Origin: JBNJDJ01 sp051744845
GTDB taxonomy: Bacteria; Bacillota; Clostridia; Peptostreptococcales; Acidaminobacteraceae
Assembly: GCA_051744845.1 (NCBI GenBank)
Contig: JBNJDJ010000001.1
Location: forward strand, 1-64,000
Direction: 5' to 3'
DNA: 64,000 nucleotides
Below are positions 55,999-64,000 of this stretch, piece after piece. Position numbers and translations under genes: made by a program. The notes below the pieces were generated by a model. It saw only the letters and a program-made list of their open reading frames with translations, did no database searches and was not told the DNA's origin. How positions within the stretch are numbered: the stretch's first letter is position 1; every line of letters begins with the position of its first letter.

Positions 55999-56653
55999 AA
56001 AAGAAATGAAAGAAATCATATCTAAAAGAGTTGCTAAAGAATTTTCAGATGGTGATGTTGTTAATTTAGGAATAGGCTTACCAACTTTAGTTGCAAATTA
56101 TGTTGATGATGAAATTAATATTATACTTCAGTCAGAAAATGGATTTATTGGAATGGCAGGAAGTCCTGAAAAAGGTAAAGAAGATCCAAATTTAACTAAT
56201 GCTGGAGGTCAACCTGTAACAATAAGAAAAAATGCTGCATTTTTTGATAGCTCAATTTCTTTTAGTATAATCCGTGGAGGACATGTTGATTATACAGTAC
56301 TAGGAGCATTGCAAGTAGACCAACAAGGTAATTTAGCAAATTGGATGATACCAAATAAATTTGTTCCTGGAATGGGTGGAGCTATGGATTTAGTTACAGG
56401 TTCTAAAAATGTAATAATTGCTATGACTCATATGTCTAGAGGAAAAAAGAAAATTTTAAAAGAATGTAGTCTTCCATTAACAGCTACTAAAGAAGTTGAT
56501 ATGATAGTTACAGAAATGGGAGTTATGAAAATAAAAGATGGAAAAATAGTATTAACTGAAAAACATCCTGATGTAACTGTAGAAGAGATTAAGGAAAAAA
56601 CTGAAGCTGAATTAGTTATATCAAAAAATTTAATTGAAATGAAAATTAATTAA
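55991..56653 (+). CDS. atoA: Acetoacetate/acyl CoA-transferase, subunit B
   Basis: 220 residues, beta subunit of family I CoA-transferase. The catalytic Glu49 that forms the gamma-glutamyl-CoA thioester is in LQSENGFIGM. NLGIGLPTLVANYV and RGGHVDYTVLGALQVD are further signatures. Acyl-CoA partner (acetyl or butyryl) unknown. A strong terminator overlaps its stop. Confidence 0.93.
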   Translation: MDKKEMKEIISKRVAKEFSDGDVVNLGIGLPTLVANYVDDEINIILQSENGFIGMAGSPEKGKEDPNLTNAGGQPVTIRKNAAFFDSSISFSIIRGGHVDYTVLGALQVDQQGNLANWMIPNKFVPGMGGAMDLVTGSKNVIIAMTHMSRGKKKILKECSLPLTATKEVDMIVTEMGVMKIKDGKIVLTEKHPDVTVEEIKEKTEAELVISKNLIEMKIN

Positions 56654-56683
56654 TCTTTTAGCTTTTGCTAAAAGATTTTTTTT
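56652..56683 (+). terminator. Terminator of the kdd-kat-kce-thl-atoDA operon
   Basis: AATCTTTTAGC (56652-56662), loop TTTT, GCTAAAAGATT (56667-56677), then Ts. Confidence 0.9.
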
Positions 56684-56698
56684 AAATAAAAATATTTT

Positions 56699-56727
56699 TT
56701 GAATATTGTGTAAATTTATAATATAAT
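56699..56727 (+). promoter_or_regulatory. Sigma-A promoter of the sigma-54 activator gene
   Basis: TTGAAT (56699-56704), 17 bases, TATAAT (56722-56727). The transcript would begin near 56734, so the activator itself does not need sigma-54. Confidence 0.75.
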
Positions 56728-56741
56728 AAATATGATGAAAA

Positions 56742-56758
56742 TTCAGCACTTAATATTT
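56742..56758. promoter_or_regulatory. Candidate autoregulatory site at the activator gene
   Basis: TTCAGCACTTAATATTT differs by one base from TTCGGCACTTAATATTT at 58196-58212 upstream of kdd copy 2. It lies just after the predicted transcription start, a position that would repress. Confidence 0.5.
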
Positions 56759-56772
56759 AAGGGGGAGTTTGA

Positions 56773-58155
56773 TTGGATCGTATTTTAAAAGATGAAAATT
56801 TCACAAAATTATTAAATTGTATTAATGATGGAGTTCAGTTAGTTGATAAAAAAGGGATATTAGTTTTTTGTAATAAAAAGGCAGCAATGATTGATGATAT
56901 TGATATATCTGATTCTTTAGGGAAGCATATAACAGAAATATATCCTAATTTAGATAAAGATAACTCGACACTTTTAAAAGTATTAGATAAGCAAGTTAAA
57001 ATTGTTGATAATCATCAAGAATATTTAACTTATAAAGGGAAAAAAGTAATAACATTAAATTCTACATATCCAATCATAAAAGAAAATGAATTAATTGGTG
57101 CAGTTGAAATATCAAATAATATTACTGAGGTTAAAAAATTAAGTGACCAAGTTGGTCAGCTTCAAAGAATTGTTTATGGAAAAGATGATAATGAAGATGA
57201 AATGCAATATTATGATTTTAATGATATTATAACACAAGACCCTGAGATGATAGAGGCTAAAAATTTAGCTAAAAAGGTTTCTAAAACATCAATGAATGTA
57301 TTAGTTTATGGAAATACAGGAACAGGTAAAGAATTATTAGTACAAGCTATTCATAATAATTCTGATAGAAAACAAGATGCATTTATTGCTCAAAATTGTG
57401 CTGCTTTGCCTAGTAATTTATTAGAAGGGATTTTATTTGGTACTAAAAAAGGTAGTTTTACAGGAGCAATTGATAGAGTAGGAATATTTGAGCTTGCTGA
57501 TGGTGGGACTTTATTTTTAGATGAAATTAACTCTATGCCTATTGAACTACAAGCAAAACTATTAAGGGTTTTAGAAAATGGAGTGGTAAGAAGAATTGGA
57601 GGAACTAAACCAAGACAGGTTAATGTTAAAGTAATTGCAGCATCAAATGTAGATCCTTTAAAAGCGGTTGAAAATAATACATTAAGGAGAGATCTTTTTT
57701 ATAGACTGAATACTTTTATGATTGAATTGCCTGATTTAAAAGATAGACCAAAGGATATTGAGTTATTAACTAAATATTTTATTAAAAAGTTTAATAAAGA
57801 AATGTATAAAAATATTCAAAGTATTTCTAAAGAAGCAAAAGACATTCTTATAAGTCATGATTGGCCTGGTAATGTAAGAGAATTAGAAAATATTATTAAA
57901 AGTACTGTAAGTTTAACTGATCAAGAAGAAATAGGTTTAAATGATTTGCCTAATTCTATTGTTAAGAAAAATAAAGATAAATCAAAAATTAATTTTTCTA
58001 AATTTAATTTACAAAATACTTTAGAAAAAAAAGAAAAAGAATTTATTCAATTAGCATATAAAAAAGCAAATAAAAACACTTCTAAAGCTGCTAGATTATT
58101 AAGTATTCCAAGACAGACCTTACAATACAAACTTAAAAAATATAATATCTCTTAA
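56773..58155 (+). CDS. Sigma-54-dependent activator (PAS-AAA-Fis) of the lysine locus
   Basis: 460 residues: PAS sensor (about 10-120), linker helix, sigma-54 AAA+ domain (about 150-385) with Walker A GNTGTGKE (180-187), the sigma-54 contact loop GSFTGA (227-232; usually GAFTGA) and Walker B GGTLFLDE, then a Fis-type HTH (about 433-458, NTSKAARLLSIPRQTLQYKL). It lies between two units that each begin with a -24/-12 promoter, so it very probably switches on lysine fermentation; the PAS ligand is unknown. TTG start after GGGGGAG. Confidence 0.92.
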   Translation: MDRILKDENFTKLLNCINDGVQLVDKKGILVFCNKKAAMIDDIDISDSLGKHITEIYPNLDKDNSTLLKVLDKQVKIVDNHQEYLTYKGKKVITLNSTYPIIKENELIGAVEISNNITEVKKLSDQVGQLQRIVYGKDDNEDEMQYYDFNDIITQDPEMIEAKNLAKKVSKTSMNVLVYGNTGTGKELLVQAIHNNSDRKQDAFIAQNCAALPSNLLEGILFGTKKGSFTGAIDRVGIFELADGGTLFLDEINSMPIELQAKLLRVLENGVVRRIGGTKPRQVNVKVIAASNVDPLKAVENNTLRRDLFYRLNTFMIELPDLKDRPKDIELLTKYFIKKFNKEMYKNIQSISKEAKDILISHDWPGNVRELENIIKSTVSLTDQEEIGLNDLPNSIVKKNKDKSKINFSKFNLQNTLEKKEKEFIQLAYKKANKNTSKAARLLSIPRQTLQYKLKKYNIS

Positions 58156-58195
58156 ATCTATTAAGTTAAGAAATTATCTTTTAAAAAGATTAAAT

Positions 58196-58212
58196 TTCGG
58201 CACTTAATATTT
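58196..58212. promoter_or_regulatory. Candidate activator-binding site upstream of kdd copy 2
   Basis: TTCGGCACTTAATATTT, about 60 bases upstream of the -12 element. An inverted partner, ATTAAGTTAAGAA at 58160-58172, matches the complement of this site at 10 of 13 positions. The GGCACT core is shared with the repeat at 50882-50903. Confidence 0.5.
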
Positions 58213-58248
58213 TTTTTGGTTATAAATAGGCTTAAAACACATATTTTT

Positions 58249-58266
58249 TTGGCATTTATTTTGCAT
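58249..58266 (+). promoter_or_regulatory. Sigma-54 promoter (-24/-12) of kdd copy 2 and kamA
   Basis: TTGGCATTTATTTTGCAT: GG (58251-58252), ten bases, GC (58263-58264), TTGGCA and TTGCA both near consensus. Transcription would begin near 58276. Confidence 0.85.
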
Positions 58267-58289
58267 GTTATATAAGTAGGTATAAATTG

Positions 58290-59364
58290 AGAAAATTCAA
58301 AAGATTCTAAAAAGGAGGGGGACGTTATTAAAACAGGATGTAAATATGGTACTCATAGAAGTATAAAGCCTAAAGGAGGCTTGCCACAGCCAGCTGAAAA
58401 AATTGATAATACAATGGAGATTTATGATAATGAGATATTGATTAATGTAAAAACTTTAAATATTGATTCAGCTAGTTTTACACAAATAAAAAAACAAGCT
58501 AATGGATCGATAAAAAAGATGAAAGAGAAAATGTTAGAAATAGTAAAGAAAAGAGGTAAACATCACAATCCAGTAACAGGTTCTGGTGGAATGTTAATAG
58601 GAGAGATTGAAAAGATAGGTCCGAAATTAAAAGATAAAATTGATTTAAAAAAAGGAGATGAAATAGCTACTTTAGTATCTTTATCTTTAACACCTTTAAA
58701 AATTGAAAAGATAAAAGAAGTTAGACCAGAAATTGACCAAGTAGATATAAAGGGTAAGGCAATACTTTTTGAAAGTGGAATATATGCAAAATTACCAAAA
58801 GATATGCCTAAAAACTTAGCACTTTCTGTACTAGATGTAGCAGGAGCACCAGCTCAAACAAAGAGATTAGTAAAAAAAGGAGATACAGTATTAGTAATAG
58901 GAGCAACAGGAAAATCAGGAATGCTTTGTTTATATGAAGCAAAGAAAAAAGTAGGAGAGTCTGGCAAAGTAATATGCTTAGGGCATTCTGAAAAGAAAAT
59001 AGAAAAAGTAAAGAGTTTAAATTTAGCAGATGAGTATATAAAAGCAGATGCAACAAATCCAGTAGAAGTAATGGAAAAGGTAAAAAAAGTAACTAAAGAT
59101 AAATTAGCAGATATAACAATAAATTGTGTAAATGTTAAAGATACAGAGATGAGTTGTATATTAGCGACAAAAAATGATGGTTTAATATACTTTTTTTCAA
59201 TGGCAACAAGTTTTACAAAGGCAGCACTAGGAGCTGAAGGAGTAGGACGAGATACAAAGATGATAATAGGAAATGGTTATGCTAAAGGACATGCAAAAAT
59301 TGCTTTAAATATAATGAGAGAGTCTAAAGATTTACGAAAAGTTTATGAAGAATATTATGCTTAA
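58290..59364 (+). repeat. 1075-base exact direct repeat, copy 2 (leader plus kdd)
   Basis: Second copy of 50989-52063, same orientation, offset 7301 bases. The preceding promoter differs in sequence although it is of the same type, and the following bases diverge right after the stop. Confidence 0.95.
58327..59364 (+). CDS. kdd: L-erythro-3,5-diaminohexanoate dehydrogenase, copy 2
   Basis: Protein and DNA are identical to copy 1, including the leader with AAGGAGGGGG and the inferred ATT start (58327); the alternative TTG is at 58381. This copy leads the aminomutase half of the pathway (kamA, kamB, kamC, kamD). The other copy leads the half that handles carbon after the dehydrogenase. Each sigma-54 operon therefore makes its own dehydrogenase. 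Confidence 0.88.
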   Translation: MKTGCKYGTHRSIKPKGGLPQPAEKIDNTMEIYDNEILINVKTLNIDSASFTQIKKQANGSIKKMKEKMLEIVKKRGKHHNPVTGSGGMLIGEIEKIGPKLKDKIDLKKGDEIATLVSLSLTPLKIEKIKEVRPEIDQVDIKGKAILFESGIYAKLPKDMPKNLALSVLDVAGAPAQTKRLVKKGDTVLVIGATGKSGMLCLYEAKKKVGESGKVICLGHSEKKIEKVKSLNLADEYIKADATNPVEVMEKVKKVTKDKLADITINCVNVKDTEMSCILATKNDGLIYFFSMATSFTKAALGAEGVGRDTKMIIGNGYAKGHAKIALNIMRESKDLRKVYEEYYA

Positions 59365-59381
59365 AATTTAAGGGGGAGTTT

Positions 59382-60626
59382 ATGCGAGACTACAAATCAA
59401 TCGATTTATGGAAAGACGTTAGCCAAGAACAATGGGATGATTGGAAATGGCAAGTAAGAAATAGAATAACTGATGTAAAAACTTTAAAAAAAGTCATAAA
59501 TATTTCTAAAGAAGAAGAAGAAGGTATAAAAGAAGCTTTAAAAGAATTAAGAATGGCAATAACACCTTATTATGCAACATTAATGGACCCAGACGATCCT
59601 AATTGTCCTGTAAGGTTACAAGCAGTACCATCAAAAAACGAAACTCTTGTTTCTGGGACTGATATGCTTGATCCTTTACATGAAGACGCTGATTCACCTG
59701 TAGATAATTTAACTCATAGATATCCAGATAGAGTATTGCTTTTAGTTACGGACCAATGTTCAATGTATTGTAGACATTGTACTAGAAGAAGATTTGCTGG
59801 AGATAAAGATGCTTCAGTTCCTATGGAAAATATTGAAAAGGCAATTGATTATATTAAAGAAACTAAAGAAGTAAGAGATGTTTTATTATCTGGTGGAGAT
59901 GCGCTTTTAATAAGTGATGAAAAGTTAGAAAAGATTTTGAAAAAGTTAAGTGCAATAGATCATGTTGAAATGATAAGAATTGGTTCTAGAACACCTGTAG
60001 TTTTACCACAACGTATGACTAAGGATTTAATGGATATTATTAAGAAATATCATCCAGTTTGGTTAAATACACATTTTAATCATCCAAAAGAAATTACTGA
60101 GACTTCTAAAAAAGCTTGTAGAGTTATGGCAAATGCAGGTATTCCTTTAGGAAATCAGTCAGTACTTTTAAAAGGGATTAATGATGATGTTCATATAATG
60201 AAAGATTTAGTACACCAATTAGTAAAAACTCGTGTTAGACCTTATTATATATATCAATGCGATTTATCTAGAGGTATATCTCACTTTAGAACTCCTGTTG
60301 CTAAAGGAATTGAAATTATTGAAGGATTAAGAGGTCATACTTCTGGATTATGTGTTCCAACATTTGTAGTAGATGCTCCAGGTGGTGGAGGGAAAATACC
60401 AGTAATGCCACAATATTTAATTTCTCAAACTAGTAATAGAGTTGTTTTAAGAAATTATGAAGGAGTAATTACAACTTATGCTGAGCCTAAAAAATATGAA
60501 GAAAAGCAATCTGAAGAATCTAAAAAGCGGGATAAAAATACAACAGGAGTACAAGGTTTATTAAGAGGTAATAAAGTGTCTTTAGATTTGAAAAATTTAG
60601 AAAGAGAAAACAGACATAAAAAGTAA
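59382..60626 (+). CDS. kamA: L-lysine 2,3-aminomutase
   Basis: Radical SAM, PLP-dependent enzyme making L-beta-lysine, the first step of the pathway. 414 residues. The 4Fe-4S cluster cysteines are Cys126, Cys130 and Cys133 (CSMYCRHC), and PLP Lys338 is in [10 protein letters not shown]. The length and C-terminal zinc/dimer region fit clostridial KamA rather than EpmB. The SD is AAGGGGGAG, five bases before the ATG. Confidence 0.97.
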   Translation: MRDYKSIDLWKDVSQEQWDDWKWQVRNRITDVKTLKKVINISKEEEEGIKEALKELRMAITPYYATLMDPDDPNCPVRLQAVPSKNETLVSGTDMLDPLHEDADSPVDNLTHRYPDRVLLLVTDQCSMYCRHCTRRRFAGDKDASVPMENIEKAIDYIKETKEVRDVLLSGGDALLISDEKLEKILKKLSAIDHVEMIRIGSRTPVVLPQRMTKDLMDIIKKYHPVWLNTHFNHPKEITETSKKACRVMANAGIPLGNQSVLLKGINDDVHIMKDLVHQLVKTRVRPYYIYQCDLSRGISHFRTPVAKGIEIIEGLRGHTSGLCVPTFVVDAPGGGGKIPVMPQYLISQTSNRVVLRNYEGVITTYAEPKKYEEKQSEESKKRDKNTTGVQGLLRGNKVSLDLKNLERENRHKK

Positions 60627-60635
60627 AGGAGTTAT

Positions 60636-61673
60636 ATGTCATTACTTGATTTAATAAAACATGATAAAAAAATAATATCTATTATTGGATTAGCTAAAAA
60701 TGCTGGAAAAACAGAGGTTTTAAATTCTTTATTAGAAGAAGGATTTGAAAAAAAAATTAAAATAGGTGTAACTTCTATTGGTAGAGATGGTGAAAAAAAA
60801 GATAGCGTTACAAATACATCAAAACCAGAAATTTTTGTTGAGCCTGAAACTATTATAGTTACCTTAGATTTTTATGTTAAAAAATCTGATGCTGAAATAG
60901 AAATTTTAAAAATCTTAGATTCTAAAAGTTATTTAGGAACATATATTGTAGGGAAAGTACGTTCAAGTGGAACTATTCAATTAGCAGGGCCAAATTCAAC
61001 TAAAAGAATTAAAAAAATTTGTGAATTTATGTTATCAATAGGATGTCAAAAAGTCTTTATTGATGGAGCATTAAATAGAATTTCATCATCAGCTCCTCAT
61101 ATTAGTGACTCAGCTATTATTGCAACTGGTGCTGCTGTATCTAATCAAATGGATAAAGTAGTAAAAAAAACACTTCATCAGATTCATCTTTTTAATTTAC
61201 CTGATGTTTCTAGTATATTTAATCAAGTAATGACTAATTTTATTTTAAAAAAAGATACTATTTGTTTAATAAATAAAGATGAAGAAATTATTGATTTAAA
61301 TTTAAAAACTGGTTTAAATAATTTTGAAAAAATAATAAAAGAAATTGATAACTCTACTAAATTTATTATTTTTCCAGGAAGTTTGACAGGGCAAATGGTA
61401 AAAAAAATTTATAGTTATGGATATACTAATATTGACTATATTGTTAAAGATACGACTAAATTATTTATATCAGAAAAGTTGTTAAATGAATTTTTAAATT
61501 TAAAGATAAATTTTTATGTCTATAAATCAATAGAAGTTTTAGCTTTAACAATAAATCCATTTTCACCTCAAGGTTATCATTTTGATCCAAATGTATTTAA
61601 AAAAGAGATAAAAAACTATGTTAAAGATCTTCCGGTAATTAATGTTTTGGAGGAAAATTATGATAATAGATAA
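60636..61673 (+). CDS. kamB: Lysine 5,6-aminomutase reactivase subunit KamB
   Basis: 345 residues with an N-terminal P-loop, IIGLAKNAGKTEVLN (about 16-30). The rest is mixed alpha/beta with no other motif I recognise. In lysine fermenters such as Fusobacterium, kamB and kamC lie between kamA and kamD and are thought to exchange inactivated cobalamin for fresh adenosylcobalamin. The name here rests on position and the P-loop. It overlaps kamC by 14 bases. Confidence 0.82.
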   Translation: MSLLDLIKHDKKIISIIGLAKNAGKTEVLNSLLEEGFEKKIKIGVTSIGRDGEKKDSVTNTSKPEIFVEPETIIVTLDFYVKKSDAEIEILKILDSKSYLGTYIVGKVRSSGTIQLAGPNSTKRIKKICEFMLSIGCQKVFIDGALNRISSSAPHISDSAIIATGAAVSNQMDKVVKKTLHQIHLFNLPDVSSIFNQVMTNFILKKDTICLINKDEEIIDLNLKTGLNNFEKIIKEIDNSTKFIIFPGSLTGQMVKKIYSYGYTNIDYIVKDTTKLFISEKLLNEFLNLKINFYVYKSIEVLALTINPFSPQGYHFDPNVFKKEIKNYVKDLPVINVLEENYDNR

Positions 61674-63261
61674 TAAAAGTAAAATAAATTTAGGTCATGA
61701 TTGGATAATTAAAAATTTAGATGTGAAAGCTTCTCCAACTAAAAAATTATTAAATCAGTTAAAACCTATTAAATCAAAAGAAAAATTAAGAAAAATATAT
61801 GATAGGATTGAGAGACTATTAATAAATTATGATACTAAAATTTCTGATTATAAAGATATACGAAATATATTAAAAGATATAAAATCATTAGATTCTACAT
61901 TTAAAAGATTAGAAAATGGACAAATTTTATCAGATACAGAATTTTTTGAAATAAAATCTTTTATATTTAAAGTTAATGATATAAAAGACATAATAAAAGA
62001 TTTTGAGAATAAAATAGATTATTTTAAAAATCTAGATAGATTAAAAAAAATACTAAATATTTTAGATCCAGATAATACTCAAATTAATTCTTTTTACATT
62101 TATGATTCTTATTCTGATAAATTAAAAGAAATTAGGAGTTCTAAGAAGAAATTAATTAAAGAGATGAAAGAAAAAAGCAATACTTTGATAAAAAAACTAT
62201 CCAATGATTTAAAAGTTAAAACTAATAGAAAAAAAGAATTAATAGTAAAAAAATCGAATGATACTAAAAAAGAAAAATTAATAAATGATAAAAGAGTAAA
62301 ATATAAAAATGAAAATTTAATGAATGTTTTTTTTAAAGTTAACGATGATTATTATTTAAAAGATATTAAAGAAAAAATAAAAGATTTAAATATAAAAGAA
62401 GAAAAAGAGAAAAAAAAAGTTAGAAAAGAAATTAGTGAAAATATAAGAAAAAAAATAGGTGGTTTACAAAAAAGTTTTGATTTGATTTTAAGGATTGATT
62501 TATTATTAGCAAAAGTTATTTTTGCAAAAAAATATAAATGTTGTAGACCAAAACTATCAGATAATAGTTTTAGTATAAAAAAAGGAAGACTATTAAATTT
62601 AGAAAAAAAGTTAGAAAGTGAAGATAAGAATTATCAACCTATTGATATAATTTTAAAAAAAGGAGTGAATGTAATAACTGGTCCTAATATGGGAGGTAAA
62701 ACTGTTAGTCTAAAGATGATAGGTTTTATTACATACTTAGCTCAATTAGGTTTTTTTGTTCCAGCTAAAGGATTTAATTATTATCCTTTAGAATTTATCA
62801 TGATATCAATTGGTGATAATCAAAATATGCTAAAAGGTTTATCTACTTTTGCTGCTGAAATACAGTATGTAAAAAAAGCAATAAATTTAAATGATAAAAA
62901 AGGATTATTAATAATTGATGAATTAGCTCAAGGAACAAATCCAATAGAGGGATATGCACTTTCTAAAAGTATATTAAATTATTTTAAAAAATTAGATATT
63001 ATAACTATAATATCAACTCATTATGATCAATTAGTTGATTCAGAGATTAATCATTATCAGGTAAATGGACTGAAATATATATCTAAAGATTTATCGATTG
63101 ATAGGTTACATGAGAATATGGATTATCAGTTAAAAAAGGTTAAAAATAATGAAATTCCAAAAGATGCAATAAATATTAGTAAATATTTAAATTTAGATTC
63201 TGACATTATTAAAATGGCAGAAGAGATTTTAAAGGGAGGTTATGGATTTAATGGAAAGTAA
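61660..63261 (+). CDS. kamC: Lysine 5,6-aminomutase reactivase ATPase KamC (MutS-like)
   Basis: 533 residues. The N-terminal two thirds are Lys-rich and helical (coiled coil likely at about 150-260). The C-terminus is a MutS-family ABC ATPase with Walker A VITGPNMGGKT and Walker B LLIIDELAQGTNP, then an ISTHYDQL switch. There are no mismatch-recognition domains, so DNA repair is unlikely. I use the ATG at 61660, six bases after GGAGG; an earlier in-frame ATG at 61642 precedes the SD. Confidence 0.86.
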   Translation: MIIDNKSKINLGHDWIIKNLDVKASPTKKLLNQLKPIKSKEKLRKIYDRIERLLINYDTKISDYKDIRNILKDIKSLDSTFKRLENGQILSDTEFFEIKSFIFKVNDIKDIIKDFENKIDYFKNLDRLKKILNILDPDNTQINSFYIYDSYSDKLKEIRSSKKKLIKEMKEKSNTLIKKLSNDLKVKTNRKKELIVKKSNDTKKEKLINDKRVKYKNENLMNVFFKVNDDYYLKDIKEKIKDLNIKEEKEKKKVRKEISENIRKKIGGLQKSFDLILRIDLLLAKVIFAKKYKCCRPKLSDNSFSIKKGRLLNLEKKLESEDKNYQPIDIILKKGVNVITGPNMGGKTVSLKMIGFITYLAQLGFFVPAKGFNYYPLEFIMISIGDNQNMLKGLSTFAAEIQYVKKAINLNDKKGLLIIDELAQGTNPIEGYALSKSILNYFKKLDIITIISTHYDQLVDSEINHYQVNGLKYISKDLSIDRLHENMDYQLKKVKNNEIPKDAINISKYLNLDSDIIKMAEEILKGGYGFNGK

Positions 63262-64000
63262 ATTAAATTTAGATTTTGAATTAGTTAAAAAGGCAAGAGG
63301 GTATGCTAAAAAAATAGCTTTAGATATGCAAAAGTTTATTGAAAAACATTCTACAGTATCTGTTGAAAGAACTATTGCAAGACTATTAGGAGTTGACGGA
63401 GTAGATTCAATTGATAGACCTTTGCCGAATGTTTTAATAGATCATATTAAGAAAAATAATGGATTGAGTTCAGGAATTGCATTTTGGTTAGGAAATGCTT
63501 TAGTTGAATTTCCACAAAAGAGTGTTCAAGATATAGCTGAAATGGTTTCAAATGATGAAATAAATCTTTTAGAATTAAATATACATCCAGTTGAAAAAAT
63601 ACAAGAAAAAATAGAGAAGATTGCTAAAAATACTACATTGGAAATTCAAAAAAATAAAGAGAAAAGAGAAGAATTTATAGAAAATGTAGGAGAAGGTTCT
63701 AAACCTTATTTATATGTAATAGTAGCTACAGGAAATATTTATGAAGATGCTAAGCAAGCAAAAGCAGCTGCTAAGCAAGGAGCAGATATTATTGCAGTTA
63801 TAAGAACAACTGCTCAATCTTTATTAGATTATGTTCCATATGGTGCAACTACTGAAGGATTTGGTGGAACATATGCTACTCAAGAAAATTTTAAGATTAT
63901 GAGAAAGGCTCTAGATGAAGTTGGAAAAGAAGAAGGAAGGTATATTAGATTATGTAATTATTGTTCAGGTCTTTGTATGCCAGAAATAGCAGCTATGGGG
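63251..64000 (+). CDS. kamD: Lysine 5,6-aminomutase alpha subunit KamD (partial, runs off the window)
   Basis: The first 250 codons are present and open to the last base. This is the catalytic subunit of the adenosylcobalamin- and PLP-dependent mutase that converts beta-lysine to 3,5-diaminohexanoate. The N-terminus MESKLNLDFELVKKARGYAK and blocks such as VIRTTAQSLLDYVPYGATT and CNYCSGLCMPEIA fit KamD. An ATG at 63242 is only two bases after GGGAGG, so 63251 is preferred. It overlaps kamC by 11 bases; kamE presumably follows outside the window. Confidence 0.93.
   Translation, partial: MESKLNLDFELVKKARGYAKKIALDMQKFIEKHSTVSVERTIARLLGVDGVDSIDRPLPNVLIDHIKKNNGLSSGIAFWLGNALVEFPQKSVQDIAEMVSNDEINLLELNIHPVEKIQEKIEKIAKNTTLEIQKNKEKREEFIENVGEGSKPYLYVIVATGNIYEDAKQAKAAAKQGADIIAVIRTTAQSLLDYVPYGATTEGFGGTYATQENFKIMRKALDEVGKEEGRYIRLCNYCSGLCMPEIAAMG

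Noticed and set aside
58216..58233. A second GG-N10-GC pattern (58218-58231) upstream of kdd copy 2
   Set aside because: The -12 half reads AGGCTT without TTGC and the -24 half lacks TTGGCA; the site at 58249-58266 is far better.
50989..59364. The duplicated kdd segments as an insertion sequence or composite transposon
   Set aside because: There is no transposase, terminal inverted repeat or target duplication; the repeat is just one gene with its leader.
1..64000. CRISPR arrays, prophage genes, tRNA or rRNA genes
   Set aside because: I saw no regularly spaced repeats, phage structural genes, integrases, or tRNA/rRNA signatures anywhere in the window.

Overview
The window is very AT-rich DNA with short intergenic gaps, strong Shine-Dalgarno (SD) sites, many TTG/GTG starts, a T-box leader and a type A RNase P RNA. 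This points to a low-G+C anaerobe of the Bacillota (Clostridia sensu lato). Two DUF4330 proteins, CsaB, FtsEX-EnvC and a sigma-54 amino-acid fermentation locus would suit a group such as Halanaerobiales, but I cannot fix the taxon from sequence alone.

Layout. 1-4.9 kb: tail of an unknown gene, glmM, an MBL-fold hydrolase, a PgeF-type laccase-domain protein and a BvgS-like sensor with a mutated H-box. 5-16.8 kb: one long co-directional array holding nth, an FtsA-like ATPase with an unusual C-terminal repeat region, a DUF2225 protein, the late cobalamin genes (cobU, cobS, cobC, cbiA, cbiP, cbiB, cobD), uppP, a CheX-like gene and trmL. 16.8-22.3 kb: a Na/Pi transporter behind a probable Pho box, DUF1097, rnpB, ykvA, pseudouridine catabolism (psuK with an HTH, psuG) and a probable small RNA with C-rich loops. 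22.3-27.9 kb: HD hydrolase, 2-hydroxyacid dehydrogenase, acpS-nnr-alr-mazF. 27.4-34.4 kb: cell-surface polysaccharide genes (TagA family, O-antigen ligase, GT4, CsaB). 34.4-39.3 kb: an Ile T-box followed by an ACT protein and ilvC-ilvD-ilvB. 39.4-47.7 kb: S1 protein, bacteriohemerythrin, Lon-like protease, ftsE-ftsX-envC-ctpA. 47.8-50.9 kb: a SWIM/SNF2 helicase.

51-64 kb is a lysine-fermentation locus. It holds kdd, a class III aminotransferase that probably replaces the usual ammonia-lyase, kce, thiolase, two CoA-transferase subunits, a sigma-54 activator, a second identical kdd, kamA, kamB, kamC and the start of kamD. Lysine goes through beta-lysine (KamA) and 3,5-diaminohexanoate (KamDE, adenosylcobalamin-dependent and kept alive by KamBC). 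It then passes through 5-amino-3-oxohexanoate (Kdd) to acetoacetate and 3-aminobutyryl-CoA (Kce), and finally to acetoacetyl-CoA and acetyl-CoA. The cobalamin genes earlier in the window would supply the KamDE cofactor.

The most noteworthy points are regulatory. Both kdd copies (1075 identical bases) lie behind sigma-54 -24/-12 promoters and appear to start at ATT. GGCACT-type sites upstream of both copies also occur at the activator's own promoter. Several lysine genes have unusual GGGGGA SD sites, which match the C-rich loops of the candidate small RNA at 22.14-22.28 kb.
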